NCBI GenBank assembly: GCA_031257795.1
Contig: JAIRNW010000060.1
Location: 1-7,780 of the forward strand
From: Holosporales bacterium
GTDB taxonomy: Bacteria > Pseudomonadota > Alphaproteobacteria > BNTO01
Length of the DNA: 7,780 bases
Direction of reading: 5' to 3'
Below are positions 1 to 6,098 of this stretch, in pieces. The translations under genes and the position numbers were made by a program. The notes beneath the pieces are model-generated. The model did not search any database, was not told where the DNA came from, and saw only the letters and a list, made by a program, of their open reading frames with translations. The number at the start of each line of letters is the position of its first letter. The first letter of the stretch is position 1.

Positions 1-117
1 AATTTTGGGAAGGAGACACGGAGCACAGAAGCGGAGCGTACTTAGATGTACGTGAGCATTCGAGCACCGGATCGACGTACCCAAAAACTGATTTTGAAGG
101 GTTTGGAAAGAGGTCCA
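1..117. repeat. Palindromic element type A, copy 1 (left end cut by window edge)
   Basis: This is a second copy of the element at 6099-6243. Positions 1-97 match 6128-6224 with a single difference (T at 43 against C). The remaining right arm to 117 carries a few substitutions and a one-base insertion. The left inverted arm lies before the window, but its inner end (TTTTGGG, 3-9) still pairs with CCCAAAA at 80-86. It carries no gene of its own. It ends 8 nt before the tRNA-Ser, so it lies in the tRNA's upstream or leader region. The near-identity to a copy 6 kb away suggests recent spread or homogenisation. Confidence 0.85.
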
Positions 118-124
118 ATGAAGT

Positions 125-214
125 GGATGGGTGGCCGAGTGGTTGAAGGCACTGGTCTTGAAAACCAGCAAAAGGGCGACCTTTTCGTGGGTTCGAATCC
201 CACCCCATCCGCCA
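125..214 (+). tRNA. tRNA-Ser (anticodon UGA)
   Basis: The cloverleaf can be drawn by eye. The acceptor stem GGATGGG (125-131) pairs with CCCATCC (204-210). The anticodon stem CTGGT/ACCAG (152-156 with 164-168) closes loop CTTGAAA, with anticodon TGA at 159-161. The long class II variable arm AAAAGG/CCTTTT (170-175 with 180-185) closes on a GCGA tetraloop, as expected of a serine tRNA. The T arm is GTGGG-TTCGAAT-CCCAC (187-203). The discriminator base is G at 211 and the CCA end (212-214) is encoded. It reads UCA (and by wobble UCG) codons. An A-type repeat ends 8 nt upstream; no clear terminator was found downstream. Confidence 0.97.
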
Positions 215-283
215 ATAAATTTTTTAATGGAGACCGGCGGAGTTTTTGTAGCTTGGAATGGGCGGAGGAACCTTATATTCTGT

Positions 284-309
284 TTTAAATCATTATGTCA
301 ACGGGTTCT
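284..309. repeat. Solo arm of palindromic element type B
   Basis: These bases match the right arm of the complete B element at 6066-6093 apart from one inserted A and one substitution. The inner stretch TTATGTCAACGGGTTCT is identical to the reverse complement of the left arm of B. No partner arm or conserved core is recognisable between here and the tRNA, so this is a remnant or a solo end. It lies 12 bp beyond the birA stop codon, in the convergent gap between tRNA-Ser and birA. Confidence 0.6.
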
Positions 310-321
310 AGAGCTTGCGCG

Positions 322-1182
322 CTACTTCCAAATGGCATGTAGCTGCTTATCTGCTGTTTCGAGGACCATTTCGCCATCTTCCCCGAGCCATCTAAAAATT
401 CCCGTGAGAGACGCGCGCTCGACCTCTTTGTTTATCTCGAAGCTGACGCTCTCCCACGTTTGTTTAATTTTTTGGAAATGTTCGAATATCAGTGTGTGTA
501 TTTTGTCAAAACCCTCCAGTAAATCGTACACAATGAGCTCGCGCACGCTCATACACAAAAAGCTCGTGAGTTCGTCGCTTCTTTGTGATTGGGCATAGTC
601 GAACAAACAAGAGGTTTTCCTTTCTCCCTCCAATACCGGTGCCGTTAAAACATTTATTCCCAAACCAATGATGACGAAATCTCCTTCTGCCTCCACCAAA
701 ACGCCTGCTATTTTTCTCCCATCCAAAAACAGATCGTTTGGCCATTTGATTTTCACGTCAGCCTGTTTGAATAACCTTTCTTCCCCAAACTGCTCCCCCT
801 CTAACACATCACACAATCTCGCGTTAAGTGCGTTTCGTATAGACTCAAGAATTAGCATACTTGTTGTTATTGCGAGCCTGCCGAATAGCTTATTTAATGG
901 GGCATCGTTCCCTAATATGGCCTCTGTAGGCTTGAGGTTCGACAAGATAACGGACATGTAAACATTGCCTGGAGGAGAGGCCCACTTGTGCACATTTGTT
1001 CCGTACCCCGCTGACTGCTGTTCGCCGATAATTACTTTTTTTATTTCTTTTGATTCTTCCCCAAGCTCCCCAGAATCAATTTTAGAGATTAGTTTTTTTG
1101 CCTCTTTATTGGTGCTTTCACAGCATTCATAATGAAAGACTTCCCAACCGCTGGCCGTTGTATAATATTTCACAACAGACAT
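322..1182 (-). CDS. birA: Biotin--[acetyl-CoA-carboxylase] ligase (BirA, class I, no HTH domain)
   Basis: The enzyme activates biotin to biotinyl-5'-AMP and transfers it to the lysine of carrier domains such as AccB, in the cytoplasm. From the ATG at 1182 the product has 286 residues. It shows the ESTN motif (22-25), WASPPGN (67-73), KWPND (146-150, including the conserved lysine), GRKIAGVLVE (155-164) and GLGIN (173-177). A small C-terminal domain follows (about 240-286). No DNA-binding HTH precedes the catalytic domain, so it should not act as a repressor. Oddly, the glycine-rich GRGRRG loop is replaced by GYGTNV at 59-64. The start is uncertain: the ATG at 1212 has no ribosome site, the ATG at 1182 has GAGAGG only one base away, and a GTG at 1143 also exists. 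The GTG at codon 4 (1173) has AGAGGA at 9 nt. It is downstream of ftsZ and probably cotranscribed or expressed from the 180-bp gap. Confidence 0.9.
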   Translation of the reverse strand: MSVVKYYTTASGWEVFHYECCESTNKEAKKLISKIDSGELGEESKEIKKVIIGEQQSAGYGTNVHKWASPPGNVYMSVILSNLKPTEAILGNDAPLNKLFGRLAITTSMLILESIRNALNARLCDVLEGEQFGEERLFKQADVKIKWPNDLFLDGRKIAGVLVEAEGDFVIIGLGINVLTAPVLEGERKTSCLFDYAQSQRSDELTSFLCMSVRELIVYDLLEGFDKIHTLIFEHFQKIKQTWESVSFEINKEVERASLTGIFRWLGEDGEMVLETADKQLHAIWK

Positions 1183-1237
1183 TCCTCTCGCACACAAAAA
1201 TATGGATACCATAGCCAGTCATCGAAAGAATTGAGGG

Positions 1238-1323
1238 CAGGAGACACGTAGCACAGGCGAAGAGCTGTACTAGACGTACTGCGCCTGCCGAAACGGATCG
1301 ACGAACCCACAAACTTCTTGTGA
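1238..1323. repeat. Palindromic element type C (diverged member with the common core)
   Basis: The left part of the core (GGAGACACGTAGCACAG, 1240-1256) and its end (CGGATCGACG, 1294-1303) match the cores of types A and B. The centre keeps two GTAC words (1267-1270 and 1276-1279) around a short loop, flanked by CAGGCG and CGCCTG, so it can fold into a hairpin. The outer arms are strongly decayed. The right end CCACAAACTTCTTGTG differs by one base from the minus-strand hairpin at 2992-3008. It fills most of the gap between the ftsZ stop and birA and may affect birA expression. Confidence 0.65.
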
Positions 1324-1360
1324 CAGTGTTATATGCAAACTTTTCACGGCCGAGTACGTA

Positions 1361-2899
1361 TTACCTTTTGGAGCGGCGAAGGAACGCAGGGATGTCCAAG
1401 TCGCCCAGATTCTCCTCTGGCCCGCACCCACTCGCCGTTTCCGGGGTGACGCGGCTTGCCTGCTGCTGTTGCGATTTCATGGTACGCATCCCCGTTAGCC
1501 TCTCCAAAAAAGAGAGCTTCACTTTCCTTTGAACTGCCGGATGCAGCGCATTAGCCTGCTGCGAAGTGGAAGTTTGGGGCTGCCCCTGTGCGCCCACCGC
1601 CTCACGCATCCCAGGCATTTCCTGATGAATAAACTCAACGTTATCAGGAGATTTCGTCAAGCCCTCTTCAAAGACGAATTGCCTCTCTGAAACAGGCGGC
1701 AGCTGCCCACCATTGCCAACAAAAACATTCCCGTCAGCCCTATGTACAGGCCCCTGCTGCTGCGGCTGCTGCGACAACGGAAGCTCCCCACCGGCTTGAG
1801 GCGTAGGCTCACTCTGTCGCACATCGGAATACACCGGATTATGTGCTGAAAATCCCTGCGCCCCCCCGCCAAACGTCTTACGGATCAAGCCGCCAAACCC
1901 CATTACCTCGGGTTCCTCCACTTTTTCCTCTTTCTGTTCCGCCTTCGGCTTCCCGATCCCAGTCGCCACAACGGAAACGCGGATCTTCTCATCCAAACGC
2001 TCATCGAATGTTGAGCCGAAAATTATATTCGCATCACCATCAATATCATCGCGAATACGGTTCACTGCCTCGTCAACCTCAAACAACGTAAGATCGTAAC
2101 CACCAGTAATGCTGATCAGAACGCCCTTAGCCCCCTTAAGAGAAACGTCATCGAGCAGTGGGTTAGAAATCGCCGCCTCCGCCGCGTCGAGCGCCCTCCG
2201 CTCTCCTTCCGACTCCCCAGTTCCCATCATGGCATTCCCCATTTCCGCCATAACGGCCTTCACATCGGCGAAGTCCAAATTTATCAGACCAGGCATTATC
2301 ATCAGATCCGTCACGCCGCGAACGCCCGAATACAGCACCTCGTCAGCCATTTTGAAAGCGTCGGCGAACGTGGTTTTCTCGTTTGCGACTCTGAAAAGGT
2401 TTTGATTCGGGATCACTATCAGCGTATCAACATTTTTCTGCAGCTCAGCAATCCCTTTTTCTGCGGACGCCGATCTGTGCGCCCCCTCAAAGAAGAACGG
2501 TTTCGTTATAACGCCAACCGTCAGAATTCCGGCCTCTCGCGCGATCCTAGCCATAACTGGGGCAGCGCCGGTTCCGGTTCCCCCTCCCATTCCAGCCGTT
2601 ATAAAGACCATATTGCTGCCTTGCAGCTTAGGCAAAACGTCCGAGGCTGACTCTTCGGCGGCGGCCTTCCCTACGTCGGGCTTGGAACCGGCGCCGAGGC
2701 CTTTTGTGATGTTTGGCCCCAACTGTATTCGGTTGTTCTCCTCAACCAATGATTGATCCAACGACTGGGCGTCCGTGTTTGCGACCAAAAACTCGACGCC
2801 TTCCAACTGCGCGCGCACCATGTTATTCACGGCATTGCACCCAGCTCCACCAACTCCAACCACTATTATTTTAGGTCTAAGGCTAAATCCGCCTGACAT
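1361..2899 (-). CDS. ftsZ: Cell division protein FtsZ
   Basis: This tubulin-like GTPase polymerises into the Z ring at mid-cell and recruits the divisome. From the ATG at 2899 it has 512 residues. The nucleotide-binding GVGGAGCNAVNNM lies at 15-27, the tubulin signature GGGTGTG at 105-111 and the catalytic T7 loop NLDFADVK at 208-215; the C-terminal polymerisation domain ends near 320. A Q/P-rich, probably disordered linker of about 175 residues follows. It includes the LSFLERLTG block typical of alphaproteobacteria and ends in the partner-binding peptide DIPAFLRR (502-509). The length is within the range for this class. An in-frame GTG two codons upstream (2905) is possible, but AAGAAGG is 10 nt from the ATG and only 4 nt from the GTG, so I prefer the ATG. 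Unusually, no ftsA, ftsQ or mur genes are adjacent; frr lies 250 bp upstream. Confidence 0.97.
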   Translation of the reverse strand: MSGGFSLRPKIIVVGVGGAGCNAVNNMVRAQLEGVEFLVANTDAQSLDQSLVEENNRIQLGPNITKGLGAGSKPDVGKAAAEESASDVLPKLQGSNMVFITAGMGGGTGTGAAPVMARIAREAGILTVGVITKPFFFEGAHRSASAEKGIAELQKNVDTLIVIPNQNLFRVANEKTTFADAFKMADEVLYSGVRGVTDLMIMPGLINLDFADVKAVMAEMGNAMMGTGESEGERRALDAAEAAISNPLLDDVSLKGAKGVLISITGGYDLTLFEVDEAVNRIRDDIDGDANIIFGSTFDERLDEKIRVSVVATGIGKPKAEQKEEKVEEPEVMGFGGLIRKTFGGGAQGFSAHNPVYSDVRQSEPTPQAGGELPLSQQPQQQGPVHRADGNVFVGNGGQLPPVSERQFVFEEGLTKSPDNVEFIHQEMPGMREAVGAQGQPQTSTSQQANALHPAVQRKVKLSFLERLTGMRTMKSQQQQASRVTPETASGCGPEENLGDLDIPAFLRRSKR

Positions 2900-2952
2900 A
2901 TGCACCCCGCCTTCTTAGCAAAACACCCAACCAACAGACGCAGCACGATAAC

Positions 2953-3008
2953 ATATAGCGTCCTATATTTGCATTCAATTCTTATGTCCAACCACAAAAA
3001 GTTTGTGG
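2953..3008. other. Hairpin pair in the frr-ftsZ intergenic region
   Basis: The 250-bp gap between frr and ftsZ holds no gene. It contains two perfect small hairpins: ATATAG-CGTC-CTATAT (2953-2968) and CCACAAA-AAG-TTTGTGG (2992-3008). Neither is followed by a T run on either strand, so they are not classical intrinsic terminators. CAACAGAC (2933-2940) and GTCTGTTG (3013-3020 region) form a looser outer inverted pair. A short stretch near 3092-3126 (CAGGATACACG, then AACGGATCAACAAC) resembles the start and end of the repeat core, so this may be a decayed member of the family. It would lie in the untranslated leader of ftsZ or around its promoter. Confidence 0.5.
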
Positions 3009-3149
3009 ATCTGTCTGTTGAACCACGGCAAACCCTTATGAAAACCACGATTCACTATACTACGTCGTCCAGGCAAAACAAACACTCAGGATACACGCGG
3101 CTCCGCGCAACGGATCAACAACTCCACAGTTCTCCTGATGACTTGATTA

Positions 3150-3728
3150 CTACTTAGGCATTGCATTCAAAGACATAATGTCAGCCTGTTTCGTCTTTAA
3201 TAGATCGTCCACATTCTCCACATATTTATCAGTCACCTTTTGGATAGCGTCTGAGATGCGATGCAGATCGTCCTCCGTGATTTCCTTCGCCTTCTCCTGC
3301 TTCTTCACCTGCTCGATCGCCTCCCTCCGAGTGTTCCGCAGCGCGACCTTCGCCTCCTCAGCACAGCGCGCCGCAAGCTTAGACAACTCCTGGCGTCGCT
3401 CTTCGCTGAGCGGAGGCAATGATAAACGGATCGTTTGACCGTCCACCGCGGGGTTCAGCCCAAGATCAGATTCCCTTATCGCTTTCTCGACGGCCTTCAC
3501 AGAACTCTTGTCCCAAACCTGCACAACTATCGTTCTGGAGTCTGAAACGGAAACCGTGCCAACTTGAAGAAGCGGCACGAAGCCACCGTACGCCTCTACT
3601 TTAACCATATCCATCAGCTCCACAGAAGCCCTGTTTGTTCTTATTCCCGCGAAATCCTTCACCAAAGAGGAAATCGTGTTTTGCATTTTTTTCTCGACCT
3701 GTTCAAGATCCGCGCCCCAATCCGCCAT
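3150..3728 (-). CDS. frr: Ribosome recycling factor
   Basis: RRF works with EF-G to split the post-termination ribosome so that subunits can be reused. The 192-residue product is full length for a family of about 185. Helical domain I has the start LEQVEKKMQNTISSLVKDF and the tRNA-mimic part IRTNRASVELMD near 30-41. The most conserved block is present (AVEKAIRESDLGLNP, then LPPLSEERRQELSK). The C-terminal helix ends with DKYVENVDDLLKTKQADIM. I chose the ATG at 3728 because the product MADWGADLEQVEKK fits the family; a TTG two codons upstream is also in frame. The Shine-Dalgarno is weak (GGG 7 nt upstream). It is probably the first gene of a frr-ftsZ-birA set, divergent from the Sel1 gene, with a possible promoter at 3755-3783. 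pyrH and tsf, common neighbours elsewhere, are not adjacent here. Confidence 0.97.
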   Translation of the reverse strand: MADWGADLEQVEKKMQNTISSLVKDFAGIRTNRASVELMDMVKVEAYGGFVPLLQVGTVSVSDSRTIVVQVWDKSSVKAVEKAIRESDLGLNPAVDGQTIRLSLPPLSEERRQELSKLAARCAEEAKVALRNTRREAIEQVKKQEKAKEITEDDLHRISDAIQKVTDKYVENVDDLLKTKQADIMSLNAMPK

Positions 3729-3754
3729 AAACAACCCGTTCTATTAAGTAAATC

Positions 3755-3783
3755 TCTATACATTCTACATAAAAAATGTTCAA
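3755..3783 (-). promoter_or_regulatory. Possible sigma70-type promoter for frr
   Basis: On the minus strand TTGAAC (3783-3778) and TATAGA (3760-3755) are 17 bp apart, each matching 4 of 6 consensus bases. Transcription would start near 3748, giving a leader of about 20 nt before the frr ATG. It was read by eye and scored against the E. coli consensus only. Confidence 0.4.
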
Positions 3784-3797
3784 AGTCGAGCAGCCGG

Positions 3798-3825
3798 TTC
3801 AAAAATAAAAGTATCCTTTTAAAAT
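3798..3825 (+). promoter_or_regulatory. Possible sigma70-type promoter for the Sel1-repeat gene
   Basis: TTCAAA (3798-3803) and TAAAAT (3820-3825) are 16 bp apart, matching the -35 and -10 consensus in 4 and 5 of 6 bases. The expected start near 3832 lies about 24 nt before the TTG start codon chosen at 3856, and upstream of the Shine-Dalgarno at 3843. It is back to back with the possible frr promoter. Confidence 0.4.
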
Positions 3826-3842
3826 GGGTTGTGCTATAAAAG

Positions 3843-3847
3843 AGGAG
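3843..3847 (+). promoter_or_regulatory. Shine-Dalgarno that decides a TTG start
   Basis: AGGAG lies 8 nt before the in-frame TTG at 3856, an ideal spacing and the only good ribosome site upstream of this reading frame. The alternative ATG at 4009 is preceded only by A-rich sequence, and the TTG at 3829 lies before this site. The choice matters because the TTG start adds a signal peptide. Confidence 0.65.
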
Positions 3848-3855
3848 CAGGCATT

Positions 3856-5904
3856 TTGTTTTATAAGAGATTTACTGTGCATTTAAAGATACCAACTTCT
3901 TTTTTCTTTTCTATATTTGCATCTATTCATGTCGTATCTGTATATTGCAGTGAGCTCCCTAAGAAAGATAGTGCGAAAGAAAAGAGGTTTTGCCAAAGAA
4001 AAAACAAAATGGCCGCTCTAGACTCTAATACAGTTCTTTCTGGATCGCCAGAGGCAGGCAAAAAAATCGCTCACCATCATCGTGCTGTTGTTTTTAATAC
4101 ACATGGGAAAAATATAGATTGTCAGTTAAACCCCAGCGAAGCAGAGATTGCTAAAAAAAAGCTTATGCACGCAAAGGATATTTATTATCGCGCAGTTGCT
4201 TTATTTTCTAGTAGGGCTCCAATAAGAGGTTTTAGCCTTATGAGGGAAGCGGCGGCTCTTGGGCTCCGTGAGGCCCAATTCTCAGTTGCATTGTGCTTAG
4301 GAAAAGGGAGGGGAACTCCCATTGACCTCATAGAGGCAGCTAAATATTACAAACTAGCTGCAGATCAAGGTTTTGCTGAAGCGCAGTATAATTTGGCGAT
4401 ATATCTTGATCAAGGAATTGGTGTGCCTGTTGATTTTAAGGCCGCAGCTAAATATTTCAAATTAGCCGCAGATCAAGGTGTTGCTACGGCGCATGCACAT
4501 TTGGGCACATATCTTGATCAAGGAATAGGGGGGGAGGTTGATTTTAAGGCTGCAGCTAAATATTTCAAATTAGCCGCAGATCAAGGTGTTGCGACAGCAC
4601 AGTTCAATTTAGCGCTATATCTTGAACAAGGGAAAGGGGGAACTGTTGATCTTGTAAACGCAGTTAAATATTACAGACTAGCTGCAGATCAAGGCGTTGC
4701 TGAGGCACAGTTCGTTTTAGCGTCCTGTCTTGACGAAGGAAGGGGGGGGACTGTTGATCTTGTGAGCGCAGTTAAATATTTCAAATTAGCCGCAGATCAG
4801 GGGCTTGCTGAAGCACAATTCCGTTATGGAGTGCGTTTGCTTACTGGGCGTGGAGTTCATGTTGACCAGACATCGGCAGCCAGATACTTCAAAATGGCTG
4901 CAGATCAAAATATATCTGCCGCACAGTATGCTCTTGCCGAGCAATTATCAGCAGGTTATGGCGTTCCTGTTGATTGGTGGTCGGCTGCTAAATATTACAG
5001 ATTCGCGGCAGATCAAGGACTACCTGAAGCGCAATGCTCCATAGCAATGTGTTATGAGCAAGGTTTGGGAGTTGGAATCGATTTGATTTTGGCAGCTAAA
5101 TATTACAGCTTAGCGGCAGGTCAAGGGCTCCCTGAAGCGCAATTCAGATTTGGACTGTGCGCAGAGTACGGAATAGGAATGCCGATAGATCCGGCTTTTG
5201 CCGTTAAATATTACAGATTAGCGGCCGATCAAGGTTTCCCCGAAGCGCAATTCAATCTCGCAAAGTGCGCAGAGTACGGAATAGGAATGCCGATAGATCC
5301 GATTATTGCCGCTAAGTATTACGAATTGGCAGCAGATCAAGGGCTGGCCATCTCGCAATATGCGTTCGCAAGGTGCGCGGAGGATGGAAGAGGAATACCA
5401 GTAGATCTTGTATCTGCTGCTAGATATTACAAACTATCGGCAGATCAAGGATTCCCTAAAGCGCTGCTCAGATTCGCAACGTTCGCTAAACGAGGAACAG
5501 GGATGCCCCAAGACGCAAAAACAGCTGCTAAATATTACAAATTAGCAGCAGGGGAAGCTCTGCCTGTGGCGCAGGGGTGTGAAACAACGGATGGAGTGTC
5601 TCGGGCAGAAGCGCTACATATATGCGCAGTATGTGCGGAAAACGAAACTCCTCCAAATTTGAAAGCTGCTGTTCAATATTACAAAGCAGCGGCAGATCTA
5701 GGGCATACTAACTCGCAATATAAGTTTGCAATGTGTGCTGCAAAAGGAAATGGAATGCCAGAAGATCAGGATGCTTCTATTGAGTATCTCCAACTGGCGG
5801 CGTATCAAGGCCATCCAGAGGCGGAAATAGAGTTAGCAAAACGTTTGGCGTTAGGAGTTGGAACTCCTTCTGATATAGAACTGGCCGGAGAGTATTGCGA
5901 TTAG
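3856..5904 (+). CDS. Secreted Sel1-repeat (TPR-like) protein
   Basis: The 682-residue product is mostly Sel1-like repeats. These are alpha/alpha helical units of 36 residues that form a superhelical protein-binding scaffold; in pathogens and symbionts such proteins often act at the host interface. Residues 1-31 look like a Sec signal peptide: basic K4, R5 and K11, then a hydrophobic run rich in F, I and V, with a possible cleavage near V29-S32. No good lipobox is present. A basic K/R-rich stretch follows (35-52). Twelve regular repeats run from residue 138 to 569 (consensus A-E-A-Q, G-x-G, AAKYYKLAADQG). Then come a 14-residue insert, a shortened unit, one good unit and a partial one at the C-terminus. 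Start chosen by the AGGAG at 3843. The gene stands alone, convergent with the MFS gene. Partners and exact role are unknown. Confidence 0.85.
   Translation: MFYKRFTVHLKIPTSFFFSIFASIHVVSVYCSELPKKDSAKEKRFCQRKNKMAALDSNTVLSGSPEAGKKIAHHHRAVVFNTHGKNIDCQLNPSEAEIAKKKLMHAKDIYYRAVALFSSRAPIRGFSLMREAAALGLREAQFSVALCLGKGRGTPIDLIEAAKYYKLAADQGFAEAQYNLAIYLDQGIGVPVDFKAAAKYFKLAADQGVATAHAHLGTYLDQGIGGEVDFKAAAKYFKLAADQGVATAQFNLALYLEQGKGGTVDLVNAVKYYRLAADQGVAEAQFVLASCLDEGRGGTVDLVSAVKYFKLAADQGLAEAQFRYGVRLLTGRGVHVDQTSAARYFKMAADQNISAAQYALAEQLSAGYGVPVDWWSAAKYYRFAADQGLPEAQCSIAMCYEQGLGVGIDLILAAKYYSLAAGQGLPEAQFRFGLCAEYGIGMPIDPAFAVKYYRLAADQGFPEAQFNLAKCAEYGIGMPIDPIIAAKYYELAADQGLAISQYAFARCAEDGRGIPVDLVSAARYYKLSADQGFPKALLRFATFAKRGTGMPQDAKTAAKYYKLAAGEALPVAQGCETTDGVSRAEALHICAVCAENETPPNLKAAVQYYKAAADLGHTNSQYKFAMCAAKGNGMPEDQDASIEYLQLAAYQGHPEAEIELAKRLALGVGTPSDIELAGEYCD
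4267..5562 (+). repeat. Twelve tandem 108-bp coding repeats (Sel1 units)
   Basis: The DNA repeats with a 108-bp period inside the Sel1 gene. Some neighbours are still identical over long stretches: 4444-4484 equals 4552-4592 (41 bp) and 5158-5193 equals 5266-5301 (36 bp), which suggests recent unit duplication or gene conversion. Runs of G sit in two units: G7 at 4528-4534 and G8 at 4742-4749. The array is prone to change in unit number. Confidence 0.9.
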
Positions 5905-5953
5905 ACCCGGTCACAGAAAGGTTTGTGAGTTCATCGCAGAGACTGTTTACATA

Positions 5954-6093
5954 AGAACCCGTTGACATAAGATTTAGATTGAGGATTTTTCAGGAGAAAC
6001 GGAGCGCAGAAGCGGAGTGTACTAAACGTACATTAGTTTCGAACCGGATTCGACGCAGAAAAGACCAATTTAAATCTTATGTCAACGAGTTCT
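5954..6093. repeat. Palindromic element type B (complete)
   Basis: The 28-bp outer arms at 5954-5981 and 6066-6093 are inverted copies matching at 26 of 28 positions. The interior (about 5992-6058) carries the common core: GGAGAAACGGAGCGCAGAAG at the left, two GTAC words near 6018-6030 and CGGATTCGACG at the right. No transposase or other gene lies inside and no target duplication is visible. It lies 49 bp beyond the Sel1 gene stop codon, in the convergent gap, and a copy of its arm occurs alone at 284-309. Confidence 0.85.
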
Positions 6094-6098
6094 GAGAT

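Noticed and set aside
131..598. A 155-codon plus-strand reading frame
   Set aside because: It starts inside the tRNA-Ser gene and continues antisense through birA; it has no ribosome site and no recognisable domain, so it is a shadow frame.
322..1182. Bifunctional BirA repressor
   Set aside because: The protein starts directly at the catalytic domain (ESTN motif at residues 22-25), with no room for the N-terminal winged-helix DNA-binding domain.
4267..5562. CRISPR-like periodic repeats
   Set aside because: The period is 108 bp, the repeats are contiguous without unique spacers, and they translate cleanly into Sel1 units.
5905..5953. Rho-independent terminator just after the Sel1 gene (CACAGA with TTTGTG)
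   Set aside because: The stem is only six pairs with a wobble and no T run follows it.
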